In this document: positions 6,230 to 11,473 of the stretch, piece after piece | Layout: every line of letters starts with the position of its first letter | Position numbering within the stretch: the first letter of the stretch is position 1 | Made by a program: the position numbers and the translations under genes | Notes under the pieces: generated by a model | The model's database searches: none | What the model saw: the letters and a program-made list of their open reading frames with translations, nothing else | Told to the model about the DNA's origin: nothing | Assembly: GCA_003551485.1 (NCBI GenBank) | Contig: PUMS01000248.1 | Span: forward strand, 1 to 11,473 | Length of the DNA: 11,473 nucleotides | From: Phycisphaeraceae bacterium | Lineage (GTDB): Bacteria > Planctomycetota > Phycisphaerae > Phycisphaerales > Phycisphaeraceae | Reading direction: 5' to 3'

Positions 6230-6388
6230 CCCCTCTCCCCTTCCGGGAGCGCGTGAGGGGCCGGGGGTGAGGGTAGATTCGGACGGGCCTTGCGCATCTT
6301 CCCTCACCCCGGCCCTCTCCCGAAGGGAGAGGGAGGAAGATTTTCGGGGCAGTATCTCATGAGGCTGCGCCGCACCCACAAGGATGAA
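6230..6388. repeat. REP-like palindromic repeat, copy 1, with 3' module
   Basis: Two palindromic units of the CCCTCTCCC...GGGAGAGGG...GGGTGAGGG type face each other around a spacer that contains AGATTCGGAC (core 6230-6333). The left unit is degenerate. A separate 34-base module at 6355-6388 (TCTCATG ... GCGCCGCACCCAC ... AGGATGAA) follows. Both parts recur at 10704-10852. Such palindromes are widespread dispersed repeats and are known to give false short proteins in databases. Confidence 0.8.
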
Positions 6389-6413
6389 GATGTGGGCGCC
6401 AAGGCGGACGCCG

Positions 6414-6485
6414 CATGGAGCGCGGCCGTCCCGGCCGCTCCGGGGTGCGTAGCCCGGAATGCGGCCGAGACGGCCGCGCTCCATG
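6414..6485. repeat. long imperfect hairpin repeat (25-bp arms)
   Basis: The arm 6414-6438 (begins CATGGAGCGCGGCCGT) is complementary to 6461-6485 at 24 of 25 positions. Inside, TCCGGG (6439-6444) pairs with CCCGGA (6453-6458), so nearly the whole 72 bases form one rod with a small bulge and an 8-base tip. It starts 26 bases after the REP module. The form suggests a dispersed palindromic repeat; it could also act as a terminator for the STAS gene reading towards it, though no T-run is present. Confidence 0.75.
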
Positions 6486-6552
6486 GCCCCCGGTCCGCCT
6501 GCGGGCGACTTTCAGGGCAGTGTTTTCCGGGGACTTCCGGGGGCCGGGGGGG

Positions 6553-6933
6553 TCAGGTGCGGCGGGGGGCGGTGAGGTTGGTGCGTTCGGCGAAGGCGGC
6601 CTTGGCGTCGGTCAGGTCTTCATACAGGGTGAAGACCGTATCCAGCCGTGTGACCTTGAAGAGGAAGGCCACGTCCGGGCTGCACCCGCACAGCACGATG
6701 CGGCCCCTGACCGCGTCCAGGTCCTGGAGCATCTCCACCAGCAGGCCCAGGCAGGCCGAACTGATGAACGAGACCCCGGTCATGTCCAGAATGAAGTTGA
6801 GCCCGCCGTCAAAGCGCATCCGCGTGCGCAGTTCCTCGAACAGCGTCTCGGCGATGGTGATCGAAAACTGCGGGCACATCAGCCGCGCCACCACCAGCGC
6901 ATGGTCCTGTTCAAGCTCGAATTCCTCGTGCAT
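6553..6933 (-). CDS. STAS-domain protein (anti-sigma-factor-antagonist-like)
   Basis: The 126-residue product is a single STAS domain of the SpoIIAA/RsbV type. The core reads LNFILDMTGVSFISSACLGLL (45-65), matching the family's LDLSGVxFxDSSGLxxL loop, and is followed by RGRIVLCGCSPDVAFLFKVTRLDTVFTLYEDL (76-107), the usual beta-alpha-beta end. Family members are phosphorylated on the Ser of the DSSG loop by an RsbW/SpoIIAB-type kinase and release a sigma factor when unphosphorylated. Here DSSG is SSAC: the Asp is Ser58, the expected acceptor is Ser59 and the Gly is Cys61. No kinase or phosphatase gene is nearby. Start: ATG at 6931-6933 with AGAGGA about ten bases upstream; an in-frame ATG 14 codons earlier lies before that ribosome site. 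It is divergent from the guanylyltransferase gene, with 240 bases between. Partner sigma or other output is unknown. Confidence 0.85.
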   Translation of the reverse strand: MHEEFELEQDHALVVARLMCPQFSITIAETLFEELRTRMRFDGGLNFILDMTGVSFISSACLGLLVEMLQDLDAVRGRIVLCGCSPDVAFLFKVTRLDTVFTLYEDLTDAKAAFAERTNLTAPRRT

Positions 6934-7019
6934 GGATGGTTGTCCTCTGTTCAGCCTCCCCCGCTCCATCGGCATTCGGCGGCCGCGCCCTTACCCGTCC
7001 TGCCTCACCCGCCCCAGCC

Positions 7020-7039
7020 GCAGGCGTTTGCCCGCCTGC
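7020..7039. other. small hairpin in the STAS/manC divergent region
   Basis: GCAGGCG (7020-7026) and CGCCTGC (7033-7039) form a perfect 7-bp stem with a 6-base loop. It could be a leader hairpin or chance in GC-rich DNA. Confidence 0.25.
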
Positions 7040-7138
7040 CCAGCCCCTGCCACCGTTGCAGCCGCCGCGACCGGCCTCATCCGCATGATCCAACCACCCC
7101 CGCGCGCCCCCGTCGCCGCCCCCCACCGGCAGTGGCCC

Positions 7139-7167
7139 TTGGCCGCTGCGGGGGCGGTCGTTAACAT
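7139..7167 (+). promoter_or_regulatory. promoter of manC, placed for a leaderless mRNA
   Basis: TTGGCC (7139-7144) and TAACAT (7162-7167) are spaced by 17 bases. The -10 box ends 6 bases before the ATG at 7174, so the start point should fall at or next to the A of the ATG. No Shine-Dalgarno is present, which agrees with leaderless translation. Confidence 0.55.
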
Positions 7168-7173
7168 GGCCGC

Positions 7174-8271
7174 ATGGAGTACGCGATGATCATGGCCGGT
7201 GGTTCGGGCACGCGGCTGTGGCCCATGAGCCGCGCCCGCCGGCCCAAGCAGTTGATCCCGTTCATCCAGGGACGCAGCCTGCTCCAGATCGCCATGCAGC
7301 GGCTGGAAGGGCTCATCGACCCGGCCAACTGCTACATCTGCGCCGGCGAGCAGCATCGCCAGGCCACGCTCGAGGCCCTGCCGGGCCTGGATGAGAGCCG
7401 TTACCTCGCCGAGCCCGAAGGCCGCGACACGCTCAACGCCGTGGGCTACGGCGCCGCCGTCATCGCCCAGCGCGACCCCGAGGCGGTCATCGCCGGCTTC
7501 ACCTCCGACCACGTCATCGAGCCGGTGGACACCTTCCAGCGCATCGTCCGGCACGGCTACGAACTGGCCGCTCGCGACGACCGCACCCTGGTGACCTTCG
7601 GCATCACGCCCACCTATCCGGCCACGGGTTTTGGCTATCTGGCCCTGGGCGAGGCGCTGGAGGGTTACGGCGGGGCCCGCCACGTCAGCGAGTTCAAGGA
7701 AAAGCCATCGTTGCAGAAGGCCCAGCGCTACCTCGATGCCGGCCCGGCACGCTACCTGTGGAACAGCGGCATGTTCGTGTGGAAGGCCGCCACGCTGCTG
7801 AACTGCCTGGAGCGCTACCAGCCGGAGAACGCCGCCGGTCTGAAGCGCATCGCCGGGGCCTTCGACACCCCGCAGCGCAACGCCGTGCTGGGCGAGGTCT
7901 ATCCCACGCTCAGGAGAATCAGCGTCGACTACGCCGTGATGGAGCCGGCCAGCGAGGATGCCGATTACGACGTCGTGGCCGTGCCCATGCCGCTGACGTG
8001 GCTGGATGTGGGCTCGTGGCCGAACTTCGCCGAGACCTGCGACCGCGATGAGCAGGGCAACGCCCTGGCCGGTGAGCACCTGGGCCTGGACTCGAAAAAC
8101 AACCTCATCGCCTCCAGCGACGACGGGCACCTGGTCGCCACCGTCGGCTGCAAGGACCTGCTCATCATCCACACCCCCGACGCCACGCTCGTCTGCCACC
8201 GCGACCACGCCGAACGGATCAAGGACCTGCACGCGAAGGTGCAGGAAAGATACGGTGAGAAGCGGATCTGA
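7174..8271 (+). CDS. manC: mannose-1-phosphate guanylyltransferase (short form, no isomerase domain)
   Basis: The 365-residue enzyme makes GDP-mannose from mannose-1-phosphate and GTP, feeding mannosylated or fucosylated polysaccharides and glycans. Visible motifs: the nucleotidyltransferase signature MAGGSGTRLWPMSR (7-20) with PKQLIPF (24-30), GFTSDHVI (108-115) with the metal-binding Asp112, FKEKPS (174-179), LWNSGMFVW (195-203), SVDYAVMEP (250-258) and WLDVGSW (276-282) with the second metal-binding Asp278. A beta-helix-like C-terminal part closes the protein. The family's cupin phosphomannose isomerase domain is absent, as in the short ManC/RfbM-type enzymes. The start at 7174 gives the signature at the usual distance from the N-terminus. 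An ATG eight bases earlier is out of frame. No other sugar-nucleotide genes lie in the window. Specificity for mannose over glucose is by motif resemblance. Confidence 0.93.
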   Translation: MEYAMIMAGGSGTRLWPMSRARRPKQLIPFIQGRSLLQIAMQRLEGLIDPANCYICAGEQHRQATLEALPGLDESRYLAEPEGRDTLNAVGYGAAVIAQRDPEAVIAGFTSDHVIEPVDTFQRIVRHGYELAARDDRTLVTFGITPTYPATGFGYLALGEALEGYGGARHVSEFKEKPSLQKAQRYLDAGPARYLWNSGMFVWKAATLLNCLERYQPENAAGLKRIAGAFDTPQRNAVLGEVYPTLRRISVDYAVMEPASEDADYDVVAVPMPLTWLDVGSWPNFAETCDRDEQGNALAGEHLGLDSKNNLIASSDDGHLVATVGCKDLLIIHTPDATLVCHRDHAERIKDLHAKVQERYGEKRI

Positions 8272-8342
8272 GTATTCGGCGATGTGGGGGCTGATGCCGT
8301 GGGGCAGCGCGTGTGATCGCGGATGGGGAAGAAGAAGATGGC

Positions 8343-8515
8343 CTCACGCGAAGGCGCGAAGGCGCGAAGAAGAGGGAGGTAGAGAGGGGAGGCAACGTGA
8401 ACGCGGCCGGTGTTCATCTTCCCTGCGGTGTTGATCGAAGGCGAAAAGCACGAGCCCGCCACGCCATTCCAGGCAAAGCGAATATCCATCTTCTTCCTTC
8501 ACGCCTTCGCGTGAG
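8343..8515. repeat. dispersed GCGAAGGC-type repeat, inverted pair
   Basis: CTCACGCGAAGGCGCGAAGG (8343-8362) is complementary to 8496-8515 at 19 of 20 positions. The left arm extends into an 8-base tandem, GCGAAGGC, about 2.7 times (8348-8369). Purine-rich GAAGAAG tracts flank both arms. The 133 bases between hold no gene. The right arm ends 15 bases before the ruvX start, so the ruvX promoter must lie within or beside the repeat. Confidence 0.7.
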
Positions 8516-8529
8516 AATCCTCAACCCCC

Positions 8530-8961
8530 ATGCGTTACCTGGGCATCGATCTCGGACAGCGGCGGACGGGGCTGGCGGTGGGTGAGGGGCAGACGGGGAT
8601 CGTCACGCCGATGAAGGTGGTGCGGGCGGCGGGTGAGGCGCAGGTGATCGAGGCGGTTGCGGCGGCGGCCGAGGAATACGGGGCCGATGCGCTGGTGGTG
8701 GGACTGCCGCTGAACATGGATGGCAGCGATTCAATCCAGACCCGCCGCGTGCGCGCCCTCGCGGCGAAGCTGACCGGGCGCACGGGCCTGCCCGTTCACC
8801 TGCACGATGAGCGGCTCAGCAGCTTTGAGGCCGACCAGCGCATGGCCGGCTCGGGGCTGACCCACAGACAGAAGAAGCACCGCCGCGATGCCATCGCCGC
8901 CGCCGCGATCCTCCAGGACTTTCTCGCGCAGCGGCAAGGGGGCGAGGGAGTGGGCGAGTAG
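8530..8961 (+). CDS. ruvX: RuvX/YqgF-family RNase H-fold nuclease
   Basis: The 143-residue protein is a complete YqgF-family member: MRYLGIDLGQRRTGLAV (1-17, catalytic Asp7), ALVVGLPLNMDGS (54-66), LPVHLHDERLSSFEA (87-101, acidic pair Asp93/Glu94) and KKHRRDAIAAAAILQDFL (115-132, Asp120). The family is described as a putative Holliday-junction resolvase and, in E. coli, as a factor in the 5' end maturation of pre-16S rRNA. The catalytic acids are all present. The ATG at 8530 gives the expected N-terminus; there is no good Shine-Dalgarno. Transcription may start in the repeat just upstream (8343-8515). The stop codon runs straight into a G-rich tract. Confidence 0.95.
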   Translation: MRYLGIDLGQRRTGLAVGEGQTGIVTPMKVVRAAGEAQVIEAVAAAAEEYGADALVVGLPLNMDGSDSIQTRRVRALAAKLTGRTGLPVHLHDERLSSFEADQRMAGSGLTHRQKKHRRDAIAAAAILQDFLAQRQGGEGVGE

Positions 8962-8990
8962 GGGGGGACGAGGGGGGCGAGGGGGGCGGG
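8961..8990 (+). other. potential G-quadruplex tract
   Basis: Four G-runs of 7, 6, 6 and 3 bases are separated by loops of 4, 3 and 1 bases (8961-8967, 8972-8977, 8981-8986, 8988-8990), fitting the usual quadruplex pattern on the plus strand. It begins at the last base of the ruvX stop codon and lies 54 bases before the next promoter box. Confidence 0.6.
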
Positions 8991-9002
8991 CTGGAAGCCC
9001 GC
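8986..9002. repeat. small hairpin GCGGGCT/AGCCCGC
   Basis: A perfect 7-bp stem with a 3-base loop (GGA) directly follows the G-runs and overlaps the last one. It may be the terminator of ruvX or a short dispersed palindrome; no T-run follows. Confidence 0.5.
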
Positions 9003-9043
9003 GCTCCTGGGGGGGCGATGGCTCTCCGCCGCGGGACAGAAGG

Positions 9044-9049
9044 TAACCT
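9044..9049 (+). promoter_or_regulatory. TAACCT -10-like box placed for a leaderless mRNA
   Basis: TAACCT ends exactly 6 bases before the ATG at 9056, the same distance and nearly the same hexamer as at manC. No convincing -35 box is present. The GAGGG between box and ATG is too close to serve as a normal Shine-Dalgarno. Confidence 0.4.
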
Positions 9050-9055
9050 GAGGGC

Positions 9056-10693
9056 ATGTGGTTGACCGTGACGGCCGAGTCTGTCTTTCCAGCATCCATC
9101 GTCGTCGCCGTGGGCGTTGCACTGGCATCCACGGCCGGCCTCGCCGCGCGTGAGTCACCCGCAGCCGCCGCTGCCTCCAGCCCCTCAGTGGCCGTTTCGG
9201 CCGCGGCCAAGCCGGTGGCCATGCGCTGGTCGGAGGATGATGTGCTGATCGACTACGCGCTCGATCCCACCGGCGAGTCGGTTTATGCACTGCTGGATTC
9301 GCAGCCGCTGGCGGTGGGTCGGCTGACGGTGTTCATCCTGGTCAAGGGCCTGTCAATCGCCATGGCGCTGGGGGCGCTTGGATTGGTGCTTTCGTTGTGG
9401 GGGCTTGGGCGGCGACGCATCGGGCGTCTGCTGCGCTGCGGGAGGTGCGAGCGGGTGTTCGAGGATGAAGAAGAGATTCCCGACCGCTGCCCCGGCTGCG
9501 GGCGGGCTCTCGGGCCGGGGCGTGTCGTGCGTGGCCGGCGCGACCGCCCCGCCCTGCGACGCCGCGCTGCACTGGCCGGGGTGCTGCTGGTGCTGGCGGG
9601 GCTGGGCGCAGCGATGCAGGTGCAACACGTGGCCTGGGCTGACCGGCTCTGGCCGCGGCCGAGCGCTGCCTGGGGCGATGCCACCGCCGACCGGCCCTGG
9701 TTCGATGCCTTCCGCATCCCAGCGCGGCGGGTGGTCGCTCTCGATATCGAGACCGGTCGGATCGCCCGCACACTGCTGATCGACCCGGCGGTCGACGACC
9801 TGCAACGATTGGCCGTGACCGCCGATGCCACGGCCCTCTTCGCGGCCGGCCCGGGGGGCATCTACCGCCTGGGCCTGGGCACCGCCGCCGGGGTCACGCC
9901 GTGGCAGTACCATCCGGGCATCACCGGCGCCGACCTGCTGAACCTGGCGGCCTGCCCACGCGGCCGGCGCCTGGCCAAGGCCCTGGGCGATGGTCGGGTG
10001 TTCCTGTGGGAGCACGATGGCCCGCGGTTTCACATCACCGAACTGCGACCCCCGGCCGAGCTCGAGCTCGAATACGGCCGCGACATCCTCGCCCTGGACA
10101 GTGAGCACCTGGTGCTGATTGCCGACGGCTACGAGATCGCGGTGTGGCGGTTTCCCGATCTGGCCCGTGCGGCCCTGGTGCTTGGCGCGCCGGACCCGGA
10201 TATCGCCATGCTGATGGCCGCGCGCCGACCCTGGGCGGCGGCCAGGCTCGAGGGCCGCCATTACGCCGGCCTTTGGAGTTACAGTTGGCTCGAGGCCGCC
10301 CGCCATCGGCCCACCCATCCGCCGCGCCATCCCGCCACCGACCGGGCCGAGGCGATCGTGCTGTGGGACCTGGCCGAGGGCGAGGCGGTGGCCGAGCTGC
10401 GCGCCCCGCCGCGGACACTGCTTGGCGCCTTCGCCCTCAGCGTCGATGCCCGGCACGTGGCAGCGGCACTCGATCGCGGGCCGGATGCTCCCACCCGCGC
10501 CGTTGCCGTGTACCACAGCGCCCGCCGCGCATGGGGCGAACCGGTGGCCGTTGATCTGGCCCACATCATGGACGTGCGGCTCAGCGCCGATGGCCAGACC
10601 GTTCTCGTGGCCGGACGGCAGCAGCGCGAGCTGCCCCCGCAGGAGCTTGTCATCGTCCATCCGCCACCGCCCGCCGCCGCGCGGCTGGACTGA
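9056..10693 (+). CDS. membrane protein with internal zinc ribbon and propeller-like C-terminal domain
   Basis: The 545-residue product has a hydrophobic N-terminus (about 13-30, signal peptide or anchor, without basic residues before it), an Ala/Ser-rich stretch, membrane segments at about 90-116 and 170-188, and a zinc ribbon between them: CGRC (128-131) and CPGC (145-148), in an Arg-rich loop that should face the cytoplasm. The C-terminal 350 residues would then be outside and show repeated units such as VALDIETGRIARTLLID, LAVTADATALFAAG, ILALDSEHLVLIADGYEIAVW and DVRLSADGQTVLVAG. These resemble WD40/YncE-like beta-propeller blades, but with weak conservation. The same type of unit (IDYALDPTGESVYALLD, 65-81) occurs before the first inner membrane segment. 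No enzyme motif is seen. Start chosen by the promoter spacing and the lack of an earlier in-frame ATG that makes sense. Function unknown; the layout would suit a sensor linking an outer propeller to an inner metal site. Confidence 0.75.
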   Translation: MWLTVTAESVFPASIVVAVGVALASTAGLAARESPAAAAASSPSVAVSAAAKPVAMRWSEDDVLIDYALDPTGESVYALLDSQPLAVGRLTVFILVKGLSIAMALGALGLVLSLWGLGRRRIGRLLRCGRCERVFEDEEEIPDRCPGCGRALGPGRVVRGRRDRPALRRRAALAGVLLVLAGLGAAMQVQHVAWADRLWPRPSAAWGDATADRPWFDAFRIPARRVVALDIETGRIARTLLIDPAVDDLQRLAVTADATALFAAGPGGIYRLGLGTAAGVTPWQYHPGITGADLLNLAACPRGRRLAKALGDGRVFLWEHDGPRFHITELRPPAELELEYGRDILALDSEHLVLIADGYEIAVWRFPDLARAALVLGAPDPDIAMLMAARRPWAAARLEGRHYAGLWSYSWLEAARHRPTHPPRHPATDRAEAIVLWDLAEGEAVAELRAPPRTLLGAFALSVDARHVAAALDRGPDAPTRAVAVYHSARRAWGEPVAVDLAHIMDVRLSADGQTVLVAGRQQRELPPQELVIVHPPPPAAARLD

Positions 10694-10703
10694 AAATCCG
10701 ACG

Positions 10704-10852
10704 CCCTCTCCCTCCGGGAGAGGGCCGGGGTGAGGGCAGACACGCAGGACGGGTCCGAATCTTCCCTCACCCCCGGCCCCTCTCCCGGTGGGAGAGGGGG
10801 GAAGAGCCGCCCGCGGTTTTCATCCTCGTGGGTGCGGCGCCGCCGCATGAGA
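10704..10852. repeat. REP-like palindromic repeat, copy 2, with module
   Basis: Two well-kept palindromic units (10704-10736 and 10764-10800) face each other around a spacer carrying GTCCGAATCT, the reverse complement of the copy 1 spacer motif. The 34-base module recurs at 10819-10852, matching 6355-6388 at 31 of 34 positions in reverse orientation. It starts 11 bases after the stop of the preceding gene, so it lies in that gene's 3' region and may end transcription or stabilise its mRNA. Confidence 0.8.
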
Positions 10853-10888
10853 CACGGTGTTGGCAGTCGGCCCGCTCTGCCCTCACCA

Positions 10889-10931
10889 GGGGGGGGGGAC
10901 GGGTGAATGACCATGCACGGATCCGCCGTGC
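10889..10931. other. G10 homopolymer and a 6-bp hairpin between converging genes
   Basis: Ten Gs run from 10889 to 10898. GCACGG (10915-10920) pairs with CCGTGC (10926-10931) around a 5-base loop. The hairpin lies between two genes that converge, so it may terminate either one; no T-run supports this. Confidence 0.25.
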
Positions 10932-10972
10932 TTCATCGCAGGTTTACATCGACCCGACGTGGGATTGGGCAC

Positions 10973-11473
10973 CTAGCGGTTGCGGTGGATGTGCAGCAGG
11001 GCGCTGAGGTTGGGGCGGTAGTCGCCCCGGGTGTGCGCGGCGGGGTGCCAGTGGTGGTCGTAGACGCCGGCGCTAAGCAGTTGCATTCCGCCGCGGGGGC
11101 GCGCCCGCCGCGCTGCGGTGGAGGTGGCATCGCCGGTGACGGTGGCGATGAGCCAGTCGGCGTGCAGGCCGTTGTCCCACCAGCCAAGCTCGTGCAGGCT
11201 GAAGGGGCGCATGGCGGTGGTCTCGACCACCAGCAGGTAGTGGTCGCCGGACCAGGGCGAGGGCAGCAGGGCGATGCGCAGGTTGGCCCGCTCCCACGCG
11301 GCGGGGGTCTGCCGCCGGGGTGAGACCTGCCGGCCCTGCGCGGCGGGCTCCGCGGCGGCGGCACCCTCGGCGGCGCGCAGGGGGAAGGCGAGGTCGTCGG
11401 CATCGAGCAAAGCGCTGAGACGCTCGGGTGAGGCGAAGAGGATGATGCTGTTCCGCGCCAACTCCGTCTCATC
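10973..11473 (-). CDS. unrecognised protein, 5' end outside window
   Basis: The frame is open from the right edge to TAG at 10975-10973 (166 codons plus stop). A TTG at 11461 could be a start, but the frame continues to the edge (DETELARNS), so the true start is probably beyond the window. The readable part begins RNSIILFASPERLSALLDAD, then has an Ala-rich low-complexity stretch, then LRIALLPSPWSGDHYLLVVE, ELGWWDNGLHADWLI, MQLLSAGVYDHHWHPAA and a C-terminal RPNLSALLHIHRNR. Composition and codon use look like a real gene. It has no signal or membrane segment in the visible part. I recognise no family; the Trp- and His-rich C-terminal half is the best handle for a search. Confidence 0.65.
   Translation of the reverse strand, partial: DETELARNSIILFASPERLSALLDADDLAFPLRAAEGAAAAEPAAQGRQVSPRRQTPAAWERANLRIALLPSPWSGDHYLLVVETTAMRPFSLHELGWWDNGLHADWLIATVTGDATSTAARRARPRGGMQLLSAGVYDHHWHPAAHTRGDYRPNLSALLHIHRNR

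Larger units (their letters stand above)
6088..6552. other. 465-base gene-free, repeat-filled region
   Basis: No coding frame is credible here. It holds a hairpin-prone stretch just after the membrane-protein gene (TGCC/GGCA near 6160-6175, possible terminator), the REP-like copy 1 with its module, and the long hairpin at 6414-6485. Confidence 0.7.

Noticed and set aside
6230..6485. CRISPR array
   Set aside because: Repeats are palindromic, inverted and only two of a kind; there are no regular direct repeats with unique spacers and no cas genes.
6290..7189. 299-codon plus-strand frame across the repeats and STAS gene
   Set aside because: Begins with the well-known false translation of REP-like repeats (HPGPLPKGEG) and runs antisense through the STAS gene.
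6991..8232. 413-codon minus-strand frame over manC
   Set aside because: Shadow of manC, which has all family motifs on the plus strand.
9353..10660. 435-codon minus-strand frame
   Set aside because: Antisense to the zinc-ribbon/propeller protein; its translation has no recognisable domain and starts in a non-gene context.

Overview
The window is GC-rich DNA, most likely from a Phycisphaerae-type planctomycete. The main clue is a pair of membrane proteins that begin with a CxxCGYDL...CPECG zinc ribbon, a type I associate with that class. Simple Shine-Dalgarno use and the abundance of dispersed hairpin repeats between genes are compatible with this. The taxonomic call is an inference from gene style, not from a marker gene.

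Layout. 1-242 (minus): start of a Blc-type lipocalin lipoprotein, cut by the window edge. 409-2058 (minus): citramalate synthase cimA, with a complete transcription-attenuation leader upstream at 2152-2366: promoter, an 18-residue isoleucine-rich leader peptide, alternative RNA stems and a strong intrinsic terminator. 2426-3331 (minus): membrane-anchored Mrr-like nuclease with a C-terminal topoisomerase-type zinc finger. 3332-4211: 880 bases without a convincing gene, but holding a striking foldable element (3851-4025) made of nested inverted repeats that closes on a four-way junction with no unpaired bases. 4212-5072 and 5200-6087 (plus): two paralogous zinc-ribbon, six-TM membrane proteins. 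6088-6552: gene-free, filled with REP-like palindromes and a long hairpin repeat. 6553-6933 (minus): STAS-domain protein. 7174-8271 (plus): mannose-1-phosphate guanylyltransferase. 8530-8961 (plus): RuvX/YqgF. 9056-10693 (plus): membrane protein with an internal zinc ribbon and a propeller-like outer domain. 10694-10972: second REP-like repeat. 10973-11473 (minus): unrecognised protein running off the right edge.

Most genes appear to be single transcription units with unrelated jobs (isoleucine synthesis, sugar-nucleotide synthesis, RNA/DNA maintenance, envelope proteins). The most interesting items are the isoleucine attenuator that ties cimA to the supply of charged tRNA-Ile, the four-way-junction element at 3851-4025, a perfect 16-bp palindrome at a putative promoter (4158-4173), and two genes whose TAACNT -10 boxes sit exactly 6 nt before the ATG, suggesting leaderless mRNAs.
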